26,228 bases of DNA, taken from positions 1 to 26,228 of the forward strand of contig DASZWY010000153.1 in the NCBI GenBank assembly GCA_035546135.1. The letters are read 5' to 3'. Made by a program: the position numbers and the translations under genes. Of the stretch, positions 8,463-16,120 are shown one piece after another. The notes under the pieces were generated by a model. That model was not told the origin of the DNA. It searched no databases and worked only from the letters and a program-made list of their open reading frames with translations. Numbering within the stretch: the first letter of the stretch is position 1; every line of letters starts with the position of its first letter. Source of the stretch: JABDGR01 sp035546135. Its GTDB lineage: Bacteria; Verrucomicrobiota; Verrucomicrobiia; Opitutales; JABDGR01.

Positions 8463-9086
8463 ATGAAGCTCAAAGTTTACAGCTCCGACGGCGTCAAGGC
8501 CCAGGAAAAGGACTTCGCCCTCAAGGAATTTGAAGGCAAGAAGGGCATTCAGGCCCTCCGCGACGCGATTGTCGCCTATCAGGCCAGCGCCCGCCAAGGC
8601 ACCTCCAAGGCCAAGAACTTTGGTGAAGTCAAAGGCACCGGCAAGAAGCCCTGGCGTCAAAAAGGCACGGGCAACGCCCGCCATGGTTCGCGCCGCAGCC
8701 CGCTCTGGGTCAAAGGTGCCGTGGTCTTTGGCCCCCGTCCGCGCGACTGGTCAGTGACCATCAACCAGAAGGTTCGCCAGCTCGCTTTCCAACGCGCCTT
8801 GTTTGACAAGGCCGTCGAAGGCGGCCTCAGCCTGATTGAGAAGATTGCCCCCGCGAAGCCCAAGACCAAAGCCATTACCCAGGTATTGGAGCGCATCCAC
8901 CCCGAAGGCAAAGTGTTGTTGGTGGACGAGAATTTCGAGAAAAACGCCCACCTGGCCGCCCGCAACATCGAGCGCGTCTCGATGGTCAACGCCGCCACCG
9001 TGAATGCCTGGGACATCGTCCGCAGCGACCGCGTGCTGATCAGCGAGCAAGGCTTTGCGCAAGTCCTCGCCCGCGCGAACGACTAG
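8463..9086 (+). CDS. rplD: 50S ribosomal protein L4
   Basis: L4 is an early-assembly protein that lines the exit tunnel. In some bacteria it also represses its own operon. The product is 207 residues, the normal length. The extended loop GTGKKPWRQKGTGNARHGSRRSP, described here only by its ends (GTGKKPW ... HGSRRSP, about residues 59-80), is the tunnel-reaching element and is fully conserved. It follows rplC by 39 nt. The next gene is separated by a 143-nt heptad-repeat element. Confidence 0.97.
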   Translation: MKLKVYSSDGVKAQEKDFALKEFEGKKGIQALRDAIVAYQASARQGTSKAKNFGEVKGTGKKPWRQKGTGNARHGSRRSPLWVKGAVVFGPRPRDWSVTINQKVRQLAFQRALFDKAVEGGLSLIEKIAPAKPKTKAITQVLERIHPEGKVLLVDENFEKNAHLAARNIERVSMVNAATVNAWDIVRSDRVLISEQGFAQVLARAND

Positions 9087-9089
9087 ACT

Positions 9090-9229
9090 GAAAGTAAGAA
9101 TTAAGAAATAAAAATTAAAAAATCCGACCCAATCCACGGCATCATTCGCCCAAGCACGAAGTTTTTATTCCCGCAAAACCACCGCCCCCGGCTTAATTCT
9201 TACCTTTTAATTTCCACTTTTTAATTTTC
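9090..9229. repeat. Heptad-periodic inverted-repeat element (rplD-rplW gap)
   Basis: A purine-rich arm (9090-9122) and a pyrimidine-rich arm (9193-9229) are each built of degenerate 7-nt units of the AAGAATT/TTAATTC type. A perfect 12-bp inverted repeat, GTAAGAATTAAG (9094-9105) and CTTAATTCTTAC (9192-9203), links them around a GC-richer spacer. The right arm runs straight into the rplW start codon. The same design recurs at four other junctions in this window. Confidence 0.75.
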
Positions 9230-9520
9230 ATGAAAGAGCCCATCCAGATTTTGCGCGGTTACCGCATCACCGAGAAAGCCTCGGCCCTCAACGCGCACCT
9301 CAACAAGTACGTGTTCGACGTGGCCGTCACGGCGAACCGCATCGAGGTGGGCCGCGCCGTCGCCGAGAAGTACAAGACCAAGGTTGCGCGCGTGAACATC
9401 CTCAACCACCCCGGCAAGCGCAAGACCGGCCGCATGTTCGGCGGCCATCCGGGCCGCACCAACCGCCGCAAGGTCGCCATCGTCACCCTCGCCGAGGGCC
9501 AGAAGATCGAAACGATCTAA
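9230..9520 (+). CDS. rplW: 50S ribosomal protein L23
   Basis: L23 sits at the polypeptide exit and is a docking site for trigger factor and SRP. The 96-residue product has the family's ITEKAS motif (13-18), the KYVFDV strand (near 25-30) and the basic GKRKTGRMFGG loop, which inserts into rRNA. It starts at an ATG directly behind the pyrimidine arm of a heptad element, with no Shine-Dalgarno sequence. Length is normal. Confidence 0.96.
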   Translation: MKEPIQILRGYRITEKASALNAHLNKYVFDVAVTANRIEVGRAVAEKYKTKVARVNILNHPGKRKTGRMFGGHPGRTNRRKVAIVTLAEGQKIETI

Positions 9521-9557
9521 CTCCGTTCTTTTCCATCCACCCTTAATTTTTCCCGCC

Positions 9558-10418
9558 ATGGCCCTCAAACAACGCCGCCCCCTCACTCCCGGCCAGCGCT
9601 TTCTCATCGAGAATACGCGCGAGGAACTCACGCGCAAAGACCCGGAGCCCCGCCTGCTCGAGTCCAACCACCGCGCCCAGGGCCGCAATTGCTATGGCCG
9701 CATCACCTCCCGCCGCCGCGGCGGGGGCCACAAACGCCTTTACCGCATCATCGATTTCAAGCGCGACAAGAAGGAAATCCCCGCGACCGTCCAGGCCCTC
9801 GAATACGATCCCAACCGCTCGGCCCGCCTGGCCCTCCTCGCCTACGCCGACGGCGAAAAGCGCTACATCCTCGCCCCGAACGGACTGAAAATTGGCGACA
9901 AAATCACTTCGACCGACAAAGTGGTCACGGAATATCCGGTGGGCCTCGCGCTGCCGCTGAAGCTCATTCCGCCCGCCACGTTCGTGCACAACGTCGAGAT
10001 GCTGCCCGGTCGCGGCGCGCAAATCGCCCGGGGCGCCGGCGCCGGCGTGCAGCTGATGGCCATCGAGAACGAATACGCGACGATTAAATTGCCCAGCGGG
10101 GAAACCCGCCGCGTCCACGCCAACTGCCGCGCCACCATCGGCACGGTCGGCAACCTGGACCACCAGAACCGCAGCCTCGGCAAGGCCGGCCGCAATCGCT
10201 GGCTCGGCAAGCGCCCCCGCCAGCGCGGGGTGACGATGAATCCCGTGGACCACCCGATGGGCGGCGGCCAGGGCAAGAGCAAGGGCGGCGGCGGCTGGCA
10301 GCACCCGGTGTCGCCGTGGGGCCAGCTCGCGAAGGGCTACCCGACGCGCGTCAAGAGCAAGCCCTCGAACGCCTTCATCCTCGTGCGCCGCAACGGCCGC
10401 AAGGTCAAACCGGTCTAA
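9558..10418 (+). CDS. rplB: 50S ribosomal protein L2
   Basis: L2 binds 23S rRNA near the peptidyl-transferase centre and takes part in subunit association. The product is 286 residues, slightly longer than the usual 270-280 because of a short Lys/Gly-rich insert after the active loop. The loop MNPVDHPMGGG is present. The Asp-His pair (231-232), corresponding to the functionally important D228/H229 of E. coli L2, is kept, while the next His of E. coli is Met here, a variant also known in other phyla. The other conserved regions, such as GRNCYGRIT and RRRGGGHKR, are intact. It lies 37 nt after rplW. Confidence 0.97.
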   Translation: MALKQRRPLTPGQRFLIENTREELTRKDPEPRLLESNHRAQGRNCYGRITSRRRGGGHKRLYRIIDFKRDKKEIPATVQALEYDPNRSARLALLAYADGEKRYILAPNGLKIGDKITSTDKVVTEYPVGLALPLKLIPPATFVHNVEMLPGRGAQIARGAGAGVQLMAIENEYATIKLPSGETRRVHANCRATIGTVGNLDHQNRSLGKAGRNRWLGKRPRQRGVTMNPVDHPMGGGQGKSKGGGGWQHPVSPWGQLAKGYPTRVKSKPSNAFILVRRNGRKVKPV

Positions 10419-10452
10419 ACCCTTCCTTTTCACCCTCTCATTTTATACCACC

Positions 10453-10728
10453 ATGGGCCGCTCCATCAAAAAAGGCTACTTCGTCGAGCCGAAGCTGCAG
10501 GACAAAATTGACGCCGCGCAGAAGGAAGCTTCGCGCAAGCCGATCCAGACTTGGTCGCGCCGCTCGACCATCACGCCGGACTTCGTCGGGCTGAATTTCA
10601 ACGTCCACAACGGCCGCACCTTCATCCCCGTGTACATCACGGAAAACATGGTCGGCCACAAGCTCGGCGAATTCGCGCCGACGCGCTCCTTCAAGGGCCA
10701 CAACCCGCACACGCAGAAGAAAGTCTAA
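10453..10728 (+). CDS. rpsS: 30S ribosomal protein S19
   Basis: S19 lies in the 30S head near the A-site finger and binds with S13. The 91-residue product shows the N-terminal GRSIKKGYFV, the central WSRRSTI and the C-terminal VGHKLGEFAPTR motifs at standard length. The start ATG follows a CCACC context without a Shine-Dalgarno sequence. The next gene downstream, after only 12 nt, is not rplV but an unrelated exported-protein gene. Confidence 0.97.
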   Translation: MGRSIKKGYFVEPKLQDKIDAAQKEASRKPIQTWSRRSTITPDFVGLNFNVHNGRTFIPVYITENMVGHKLGEFAPTRSFKGHNPHTQKKV

Positions 10729-10740
10729 CTTAACCTTTTC

Positions 10741-11160
10741 ATGCACGCGCTCCGCCAACTTGCCTGCCTGTCCGTCGCCGCCCTTGGGGCCGCGACCGGC
10801 CTCGCGCACGCGCAGTCGGCGGCCACCGCGGAATGGCGCCCGCCCCTGGCCGCGCCGGAGTTCAACCGCGCGACGAAGGACAGCCTCCTGCCCCGCTGGG
10901 TGCTCGAGCCGCTCTCGCCGGCGAATGACGCCCGCATCGCCACCATTCTCGAAGGCCACGCCGACGTGGTGGTGCTCAACAGCGGCTACTACCAGGGCTT
11001 CCGCAACGGCGCGGTCTGCCAGGTGCAGCGCGACAACGGCCCCGTGGCCAAGCTCATCGTCGTCGCCGCCCAGGAAACCCGCAGCGCGGCCCTCATTTTG
11101 AACCAGCCCGCGACCGTCATCCTCGTCCCCGGCGACGAAGTGCGCCTCTCGACCCTCTAA
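10741..11160 (+). CDS. Predicted exported protein of unknown function inside the S10 operon
   Basis: This 139-residue protein is not a known member of the S10 cluster. The N-terminus has an Arg at 5, a hydrophobic core (about 7-22) and an AHA-QS site, a plausible Sec signal peptide cut after residue 24. No lipobox is visible. The mature part is Pro/Ala-rich to about residue 45. It then has a region (65-137) with the pattern GYYQGFRNGAV, VAKLIVV, SAALIL and VPGDEVRL. This resembles the small beta-barrel seen in some envelope and flagellar-associated proteins with a 'G..G..V....A.L.V.....SAA......GD.V' pattern; the resemblance is weak and unsearched. It sits 12 nt after rpsS and 29 nt before rplV, same strand, so it must be co-transcribed with ribosomal genes. 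Codon use matches the neighbours. Confidence 0.82.
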   Translation: MHALRQLACLSVAALGAATGLAHAQSAATAEWRPPLAAPEFNRATKDSLLPRWVLEPLSPANDARIATILEGHADVVVLNSGYYQGFRNGAVCQVQRDNGPVAKLIVVAAQETRSAALILNQPATVILVPGDEVRLSTL

Positions 11161-11189
11161 CCCACCTCCCTTTCCAACCCTCTCCGGCC

Positions 11190-11546
11190 ATGGAAGTCCA
11201 AGCTTTAACCAAATACGTCCGCTGCTCACCGAAAAAGGTGCGCGAAGTGACGCGCGTCATCCAGGGCCGCAAGGCCGCGGATGCGCTCGACTTGCTGCAG
11301 TTCATCCCGCGCAAGACCGCGCGCCTGGTGCGCAAGACGCTCGCCAGCGCCGTCGCCAACGCGGAGAACAACCACCGCTTGTCCTCGACCGACCTCGTGG
11401 TGAAGTACGCCTTTGCCGAGCAGGGCTCGACGATCAAACGTTTCCGCCCGGTTTCGCGCGGCAGCGGCCACCCCATCCACAAGCACACGACGCATATCCG
11501 CATCGTGCTGTCGGACAACGCGGCCGCCCCGGCCGCCGCGGAATAA
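11190..11546 (+). CDS. rplV: 50S ribosomal protein L22
   Basis: L22 spans all domains of 23S rRNA, and its hairpin forms part of the exit-tunnel constriction. The 118-residue product begins MEVQALTKYVRCSPKKVREV and keeps the VANAENNH motif (about 50-57) and the C-terminal RGSGHPIHKHTTHIRI beta-hairpin. A short Ala-rich tail follows. It starts at ATG 11190, 29 nt after the exported-protein gene, with rpsC 25 nt downstream. Confidence 0.97.
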   Translation: MEVQALTKYVRCSPKKVREVTRVIQGRKAADALDLLQFIPRKTARLVRKTLASAVANAENNHRLSSTDLVVKYAFAEQGSTIKRFRPVSRGSGHPIHKHTTHIRIVLSDNAAAPAAAE

Positions 11547-11571
11547 CCCGCACCCTTTTTCACCTACGCCC

Positions 11572-12204
11572 ATGGGCCAAAAAACCAATCCGATAGGCTT
11601 CCGTCTCTCCGTTCGCCGCAACTGGGAGTCCCGCTGGTATGCCACCAAGAAAGAGCTGCCCGGCCTCGTCCGCGAGGACTACCGCATCCGCGAGCACCTG
11701 ATGGAAAAGCTGCGCTACGCCTCCGTGCCGCGCATCTTCATCGAGCGCGCCAGCAACCGCGTGCGCGTCAAGATTTACACCGCCCGCCCCGGCATGGTCA
11801 TCGGCCAGAAGGGCCGCCAGCTCGAGCAAATCAAGGCCGACCTGGCCAAGCTCACCGGCAAGGACGTGCTGCTCGACATCCATGAAGTCAAGAAGCCCGA
11901 CGTGGTCGCCTACATCGTCGCCGAGCAAATCGCCCTCCAGCTCGAGCGCCGCATCTCCTTCCGCCGCGCGATGAAAAAGGCCGTGCAGAGCGCCCTCGCC
12001 CTCGGGGCCGAAGGCATCCGCGTGCGCTGCGCCGGCCGCCTCGGCGGCGCGGAAATCGCCCGCGTCGAGCTCGTCCGCCAGGGCCGCGTGCCGCTGCACA
12101 CCCTGCGCGCCAACATTGACTACGGCTTTGTGGAAGCCAACACCGTCGCCGGCAAAATCGGCATCAAGGTGTGGATCTGCCGCAAGGACGAAGAAGGCCT
12201 GTAA
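11572..12204 (+). CDS. rpsC: 30S ribosomal protein S3
   Basis: S3 lies at the mRNA entry site and contributes to helicase activity of the ribosome. The start at ATG 11572 gives 210 residues beginning GQKTNPIGFRL, the invariant N-terminus; the longer frame from 11413 overlaps rplV and is not S3-like. The KH-type domain contains GMVIGQKG (about 78-85) with its GxxG loop. The C-terminal domain carries GIRVRCAGRLGGAEIAR and PLHTLRANIDYG. The C-terminus ends soon after the core without the long tail seen in some species. Confidence 0.97.
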   Translation: MGQKTNPIGFRLSVRRNWESRWYATKKELPGLVREDYRIREHLMEKLRYASVPRIFIERASNRVRVKIYTARPGMVIGQKGRQLEQIKADLAKLTGKDVLLDIHEVKKPDVVAYIVAEQIALQLERRISFRRAMKKAVQSALALGAEGIRVRCAGRLGGAEIARVELVRQGRVPLHTLRANIDYGFVEANTVAGKIGIKVWICRKDEEGL

Positions 12205-12205
12205 G

Positions 12206-12303
12206 CAAAATTAAAAAGGAAGAATTAAAAATCAAAAACGCTGCCGCACGTCGTTTTCGGCTCACTCCACTTCTTACTTTTTACTTCTTAATTTCCAACT
12301 TCT
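12206..12303. repeat. Heptad-periodic inverted-repeat element (rpsC-rplP gap)
   Basis: The left arm (12206-12238) is made of AAATTAA/GAATTAA-type heptads and the right arm (12269-12303) of ACTTCTT/ACTTTTT-type heptads, around a GC-richer 30-nt spacer. Arms are complementary in type but imperfect in register. The right arm ends 6 nt before the rplP start codon. It belongs to the same family as the element before rplW. Confidence 0.7.
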
Positions 12304-12309
12304 CCCACC

Positions 12310-12738
12310 ATGGCCAACCTCCAACCCGCCGCCCAGAAATACCGCAAGGTGCACAAAGGCCGCATCCGCGGCATCGCCAAGCGCGGCAACCGCCTGTCCT
12401 TTGGCGACTTTGGCATCCAGGCGCTCGACCGCGGGCTGCTCCGCGCGACCGAGCTCGAGGCCGCGCGCGTGGCCATCAGCCGCCACCTGAACCGCCGCGG
12501 CAAATTGTGGATGCGCGTGTTCCCGCACAAGCCGGTCACCCGCAAGCCCGCCGAAACGCGCATGGGCCGCGGCAAGGGCGGCGTGGAATTCTACGGCGCG
12601 GTCATCAAGCCCGGCCTCATCCTCTTTGAAATCGGCGGCGTCAACGCCAACTCCGCGCGCGAGGCGCTGGCCCTCGCCGACGCGAAGCTTGGCTTCCGCT
12701 GCCGCTTCATCAGCCGCGCGGCGCTCGAAACCTTTTAA
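12310..12738 (+). CDS. rplP: 50S ribosomal protein L16
   Basis: L16 binds near the A site and aids tRNA accommodation and late 50S assembly. The 142-residue product has the FGDFGIQAL motif (about 36-44), the ARVAISRHLNRRGKLWMRVFP core and the RMGRGKGG loop (about 84-91). That loop contains the Arg that is hydroxylated in some bacteria. The N-terminus (ANLQPAAQKYRKVHKGR) differs modestly from the usual MLxPKRTKYRKQHKGR start but aligns with it. Confidence 0.96.
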   Translation: MANLQPAAQKYRKVHKGRIRGIAKRGNRLSFGDFGIQALDRGLLRATELEAARVAISRHLNRRGKLWMRVFPHKPVTRKPAETRMGRGKGGVEFYGAVIKPGLILFEIGGVNANSAREALALADAKLGFRCRFISRAALETF

Positions 12739-12751
12739 TCCGACCCCTCCC

Positions 12752-12958
12752 ATGATTTCCAAAGAACTTCGCGAACTTCCGATCGTCGAGCTCGACCGCA
12801 AAATGCGCGAGCAGCGCGACGAGCTGGTCGGCCTGCGGCTGAAGCAGTCGAGCAGCCAGATTGAAAATCCGGCCCGCTTCCGCCAGTTGCGCCGCGAAAT
12901 CGCCCGCATGGAAACGCTCAAGCGCCAGAAGGCCGCCGCGGCCGCCGCGAAGAAGTAA
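12752..12958 (+). CDS. rpmC: 50S ribosomal protein L29
   Basis: L29 is a small alpha-helical exit-site protein contacting L23. The ATG at 12752 gives 68 residues with the family's KELRELPIVEL start and the long second helix ending RQLRREIARMETL. A short Ala/Lys tail closes it. The in-frame extension upstream to 12626 overlaps rplP and is rejected. It lies 13 nt after rplP. Confidence 0.95.
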   Translation: MISKELRELPIVELDRKMREQRDELVGLRLKQSSSQIENPARFRQLRREIARMETLKRQKAAAAAAKK

Positions 12959-12970
12959 GCCCCGCGTTTT

Positions 12971-13005
12971 TTCATTTTTCATTTTCCATCCTCCATTTTT
13001 TCACT
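12971..13005. repeat. Half heptad element (pyrimidine arm only) before rpsQ
   Basis: CATTTTT/CATTTTC-type 7-nt units repeat about five times just before the rpsQ start codon. No matching purine arm is seen after the rpmC stop. It may be a decayed or solo-arm form of the heptad elements found at neighbouring junctions. Confidence 0.5.
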
Positions 13006-13008
13006 CCC

Positions 13009-13293
13009 ATGATTGAAGCCCTCCAGGCCGACCGCGGCAACCGCAAGCGCATCACCGGCGTCGTCACCAGCCGCTCCGGCGACAAGACGATCAAGGTGAC
13101 GTTCTTCTACAAGATTCCGCATCCGATTTACCAAAAGGAAATCAAGCGCAAGACCGTGCTCCACGTCCACGACGAGGAGAACGCGTGCAAAATCGGCGAC
13201 AAGGTCGAAATCATGGAAACGCGCCCCATCAGCAAGCTCAAGCGCTGGCGGGTCGTGCGTGTCGTCGAAGCCGCCCCCATCGTCGCGGCCTAA
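13009..13293 (+). CDS. rpsQ: 30S ribosomal protein S17
   Basis: S17 is a primary 16S rRNA-binding protein with an OB fold. The product is 94 residues with the family pattern KRITGVVTSRSGDKTIKV near the start, HPIYQKEIKRK in the middle and the IGDKVEIMETRPISKLKRW signature (about 62-80). The short N-terminal extension before the core is within family variation. It starts at ATG 13009 directly behind a pyrimidine-rich half heptad element. Confidence 0.96.
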   Translation: MIEALQADRGNRKRITGVVTSRSGDKTIKVTFFYKIPHPIYQKEIKRKTVLHVHDEENACKIGDKVEIMETRPISKLKRWRVVRVVEAAPIVAA

Positions 13294-13338
13294 ACCCCTG
13301 TTCTTTCTCCCTCACTCCTTCCACCCTTTTCCCCGCCC

Positions 13339-13343
13339 GGAGG
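13339..13343 (+). promoter_or_regulatory. Shine-Dalgarno site of rplN
   Basis: GGAGG lies 8 nt before the rplN ATG (13352). It is one of very few clear Shine-Dalgarno sequences in the window and supports this start over the longer open frame from 13259. Confidence 0.7.
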
Positions 13344-13351
13344 CTCCCACC

Positions 13352-13717
13352 ATGGTCCAAATGCAATCCCGACTCGAAGTCGCCGACAACACCGGCGCCA
13401 AGCATGTCATGATGATCCGCCGCCTGGGGCAGGCCACCCGCTACGCCCACGTGGGCGACATCATCGTCGTCGCCGTCAAGGACAGCACCCCGGACGCCCA
13501 GGTCAAAAAGGGCACCGTCGCCCAGGCCGTCATCGTGCGCACCAAGCAGCCCATCCGCCGCGCGGACGGCAGCTACCTGCGCTTCGACACGAACGCCTGC
13601 GTCATCCTCGACACCACGGGCAACCCCCGCGGCACGCGCATCTTTGGCCCGGTGGCCCGCGAACTGCGCGCCAAGAATTTCATGAAAATCATTTCCCTCG
13701 CTCCGGAGGTGCTGTAA
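13352..13717 (+). CDS. rplN: 50S ribosomal protein L14
   Basis: L14 lies at the subunit interface and forms bridge B8 with 16S rRNA; it is also the target of RsfS. The ATG at 13352 gives 121 residues starting MVQMQSRLEVADNTGAK, the standard N-terminus. The VRTKQPIRRADGSYLRFDTNACVI core and the C-terminal GTRIFGPVARELR are conserved. A good Shine-Dalgarno sequence precedes it. It is separated from rplX by only 2 nt, so the two are probably translationally coupled. Confidence 0.97.
   Translation: MVQMQSRLEVADNTGAKHVMMIRRLGQATRYAHVGDIIVVAVKDSTPDAQVKKGTVAQAVIVRTKQPIRRADGSYLRFDTNACVILDTTGNPRGTRIFGPVARELRAKNFMKIISLAPEVL
13705..13710 (+). promoter_or_regulatory. Shine-Dalgarno site of rplX inside the end of rplN
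   Basis: GGAGGT lies 9 nt before the rplX ATG (13720) and within the last codons of rplN. It fits coupled translation of the two genes. Confidence 0.7.
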
Positions 13718-13719
13718 CC

Positions 13720-13989
13720 ATGCCTCATCTCATCAAACGCGGCGATGCCGTCATCGTCATTGCCGGCGCCCACTCGGGCAAACGCGGCAAGGTCCTGCGC
13801 ATCGTGCGCGAGACCAACCGCGTCATCGTCGAGGGCGTCGCCCTCGTCAAGCGCCACACCAAGGCCCGCTCCGAGAAGGAAAAGGGCGGCATCATCGAGC
13901 GCGAGGCGCCCATCCACCGCTCCAACGTGATGCTGGCCGAGCGCTATGACGCCAAACTGGCCAAGCGCAGCAAGCCCGCCAACGCCTAA
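13720..13989 (+). CDS. rplX: 50S ribosomal protein L24
   Basis: L24 starts 50S assembly and ends near the tunnel exit. The product is 89 residues, shorter than the roughly 104 of E. coli. It has the KOW motif in the GDAVIVIAGAHSGKRGKVLRI segment (8-28 region, key Gly18-Arg22) and the C-terminal PIHRSNVML signature (about 65-73). It starts 2 nt after rplN stops, with a strong Shine-Dalgarno sequence. Confidence 0.96.
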   Translation: MPHLIKRGDAVIVIAGAHSGKRGKVLRIVRETNRVIVEGVALVKRHTKARSEKEKGGIIEREAPIHRSNVMLAERYDAKLAKRSKPANA

Positions 13990-14003
13990 CCGAACCTTTC
14001 GTC

Positions 14004-14627
14004 ATGACTGTCCCGACCCTCAAGAAAATTTACCTCGAGCAGGTGGTGCCCGAGCTGCAAAAGCTGCACGGCTACAAAAACCCGCACCAGGTTCCCACGG
14101 TCAACAAGATCGTGATCAACTCGCGCATCAACTCCGAGGCCGACAAGAACTGGGTCGTCGAAGTGGTGAAGGACATCACGACGATCTCAGGCCAGAAGCC
14201 CGTCGTCACCCGCGCCCGCACCTCGGTCGCCAACTTCAAGGTGCGCGAGAACATGCCCACCGCCGCCATGGTCACCCTCCGCGGGCCGAACATGTGGGAC
14301 TTCCTGCTGCGCCTCATCGCGGTGACCCTGCCGAACATCCGCGACTTTCGCGGCGTGTCGCGCAAGTTTGACGGCCGGGGCAACTACAACCTCGGCATCG
14401 GCGACCACACCATCTTTCCCGAAATCACCATGGACCCCGGCCGCAAGAACATCGGCATGGACATCACCATCGTGACGACCGCGCGCACCGACGACGAGGG
14501 CCGCGATTTGCTCCGCCTGCTCGGCATGCCGTTCCGCGCCGCCGTGGTGCGCGAACCCGCCAAGCCCACCCAAGGTGGTCCGGCGCCCGTTGCCGCGGAG
14601 GCCGCCGCGGCCCCCGTTTCCGCCTAA
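14004..14627 (+). CDS. rplE: 50S ribosomal protein L5
   Basis: L5 binds 5S rRNA with L18 in the central protuberance and contacts P-site tRNA. The 207-residue product has the L5 core to about residue 190, with KIVINSRI (about 34-41), ITGQKP-like SGQKPVVTRAR, VTLRGPNMWDFLLRL and GRGNYNLGIGDHTIFPEI. A C-terminal Ala/Pro-rich tail of about 20 residues is added relative to the usual 180. It lies 14 nt after rplX. Confidence 0.97.
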   Translation: MTVPTLKKIYLEQVVPELQKLHGYKNPHQVPTVNKIVINSRINSEADKNWVVEVVKDITTISGQKPVVTRARTSVANFKVRENMPTAAMVTLRGPNMWDFLLRLIAVTLPNIRDFRGVSRKFDGRGNYNLGIGDHTIFPEITMDPGRKNIGMDITIVTTARTDDEGRDLLRLLGMPFRAAVVREPAKPTQGGPAPVAAEAAAAPVSA

Positions 14628-14656
14628 TTTTTTCATTCTCCGCACCTCTCCCTCCC

Positions 14657-14962
14657 ATGGCCAAGACCTCCTCCATCGAACGCAACCTGAAGCGGCAGCG
14701 CCTCGTGCAAAAGCACGCGGCCAAGCGCGCCGAACTGAAAGCGACCCTCGCCAACCCGAAGACGACCGACGAGGAGTTCTACAAGGCCCAGCGCGCCCTT
14801 TGCGAAATGCCCCGCAACGCCTCGCCGGTGCGCCTGCGCAACCGCTGCAGCATCAGCGGCCGCGCCCGCGCCTACATCCGCCGCTACGGCGTCTCGCGCC
14901 TCACCTTCCGCGAGCTGGCGCTCAACGGGAAAATTCCCGGCGTCACCAAGTCCTCCTGGTAA
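14657..14962 (+). CDS. rpsN: 30S ribosomal protein S14 (zinc-independent long form)
   Basis: S14 is a late-binding 30S head protein. The 101-residue product is the long, E. coli-like type: the CxxC zinc ligands of the short form are missing, and only isolated Cys are present (residues 49 and 64). The C-terminal RNRCSISGRARAYIRRYGVSRLTFREL signature (described by its ends RNRC ... FREL) is intact, ending KSSW. It lies 29 nt after rplE. Confidence 0.97.
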   Translation: MAKTSSIERNLKRQRLVQKHAAKRAELKATLANPKTTDEEFYKAQRALCEMPRNASPVRLRNRCSISGRARAYIRRYGVSRLTFRELALNGKIPGVTKSSW

Positions 14963-14983
14963 ACCACCCGACCCTTTCGCGCC

Positions 14984-15382
14984 ATGTCCAGCCACGATCC
15001 TCTCGGAGATTTTCTCACCATTCTGCGCAATGCCCAGCAGGCGCAGAAGGAAACCTGCATCACGCAATGGTCCCGCCTGCGCGCCGAAGTGTCGCGCATC
15101 CTCAAGGAGGAAGGCTACATCGCCAACTTTGCCGAGCAAGCTGGCGAAACGGGCCACCGCCACCTCGTCGTGACGCTGAAATACGTCGCCGGCACGCCGG
15201 CCATCACCGGCCTGCAGCGCCACAGCCGCCCGGGCCGCCGCCTTTACTACGGACACCAGGAAATCCCGCGCGTGCTCGGCGGGCTGGGCGTCGCCATCCT
15301 CACCACCTCGAAGGGCCTGCTGAAGGACACCGAGGCGCGCAAGCAGAAGGTCGGCGGCGAACTGCTCTGCAAAGTCTGGTAA
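14984..15382 (+). CDS. rpsH: 30S ribosomal protein S8
   Basis: S8 binds the central domain of 16S rRNA and, in E. coli, represses the spc operon through the L5 mRNA. The 132-residue product has the N-terminal DPLGDFLTILRNAQ, the GLQRHSRPGRRLY loop and the C-terminal AILTTSKGLL...VGGELLCKVW motif. The N-terminal 'LGDFLTI' is slightly unlike the commoner 'IADMLTRI'. It is followed by the longest intra-operon gap, a 163-nt heptad element. Confidence 0.97.
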   Translation: MSSHDPLGDFLTILRNAQQAQKETCITQWSRLRAEVSRILKEEGYIANFAEQAGETGHRHLVVTLKYVAGTPAITGLQRHSRPGRRLYYGHQEIPRVLGGLGVAILTTSKGLLKDTEARKQKVGGELLCKVW

Positions 15383-15393
15383 CCGCCAAAGCC

Positions 15394-15542
15394 AAAGTAA
15401 GAATTAAAAAGTAAAAAGTTAAACCAACCTGACTTAACTTCCACGTTCTGAATTCCAACCGACCCACCCCGCCAGCCGCACCGTTTCAACGACCACCCTC
15501 CGCGCCCTCTTACTTCTTTCTTTTTAATTCTTAATTCTCCCT
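15394..15542. repeat. Heptad-periodic inverted-repeat element (rpsH-rplF gap)
   Basis: The left arm (15394-15423) and right arm (15508-15542) share a perfect 13-bp inverted repeat: AAGAATTAAAAAG (15399-15411) and CTTTTTAATTCTT (15520-15532). Both arms have clear 7-nt periodicity. The spacer of about 85 nt is C-rich and holds no gene. The right arm stops 3 nt before the rplF ATG. Confidence 0.75.
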
Positions 15543-15545
15543 CCC

Positions 15546-16094
15546 ATGAGCCGCATCGGCAAACTTCCCGTCACCATTCCGGACAAAGTCAAAGTGTCCG
15601 TGAAGGGCAACACCATCGTCATCGAAGGCCCCAAGGGCAAGGTCGAGCGCACGTTCGACTCCACGGTTGCCATCACCGCCGACGCCAAGACCGTCCTGGT
15701 CAAGCCGCTCTCGGCGAGCCGCGCGGCCAAGGCCAACCACGGCACCGCCCGCGCCACCATCAACAACATGGTCTTCGGCGTGGTCAACGGCTACAGCAAG
15801 GACCTCGAAATCCAGGGCGTCGGCTTCAAAGCCAACCTCAAGGGCACCGTGCTCGACCTCGCGCTGGGCTACTCGCACCCCATCAATTACCCGATTCCCG
15901 CCGGCATCAAAGTCATCGTCGGTGAAAACGCGCAGAAAAACCCGATCATCAAGGTCGAGGGTCCGGACAAGGCGCTCGTCGGCCAGGTTGCCGCGGACAT
16001 CCGCCACTTCTACCCCGTCGAGCCGTACAAAGGCAAAGGCGTGCGCATCACCGGCCAGTATGTCCGCCGCAAGGAAGGCAAGAAGACCGCGTAA
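15546..16094 (+). CDS. rplF: 50S ribosomal protein L6
   Basis: L6 sits near the sarcin-ricin loop and the factor-binding site. The 182-residue product begins MSRIGKLPVTIP and carries both duplicated L6 folds, with GVGFKA (about 93-98), SHPINYPIP and the C-terminal signature around PYKGKGVRITGQYVRRKEGK. Length is normal. The start codon lies directly behind the pyrimidine arm of the heptad element, without a Shine-Dalgarno sequence. Confidence 0.97.
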   Translation: MSRIGKLPVTIPDKVKVSVKGNTIVIEGPKGKVERTFDSTVAITADAKTVLVKPLSASRAAKANHGTARATINNMVFGVVNGYSKDLEIQGVGFKANLKGTVLDLALGYSHPINYPIPAGIKVIVGENAQKNPIIKVEGPDKALVGQVAADIRHFYPVEPYKGKGVRITGQYVRRKEGKKTA

Positions 16095-16120
16095 CTTTTC
16101 GCCGTTTTTATTTTTGCATC

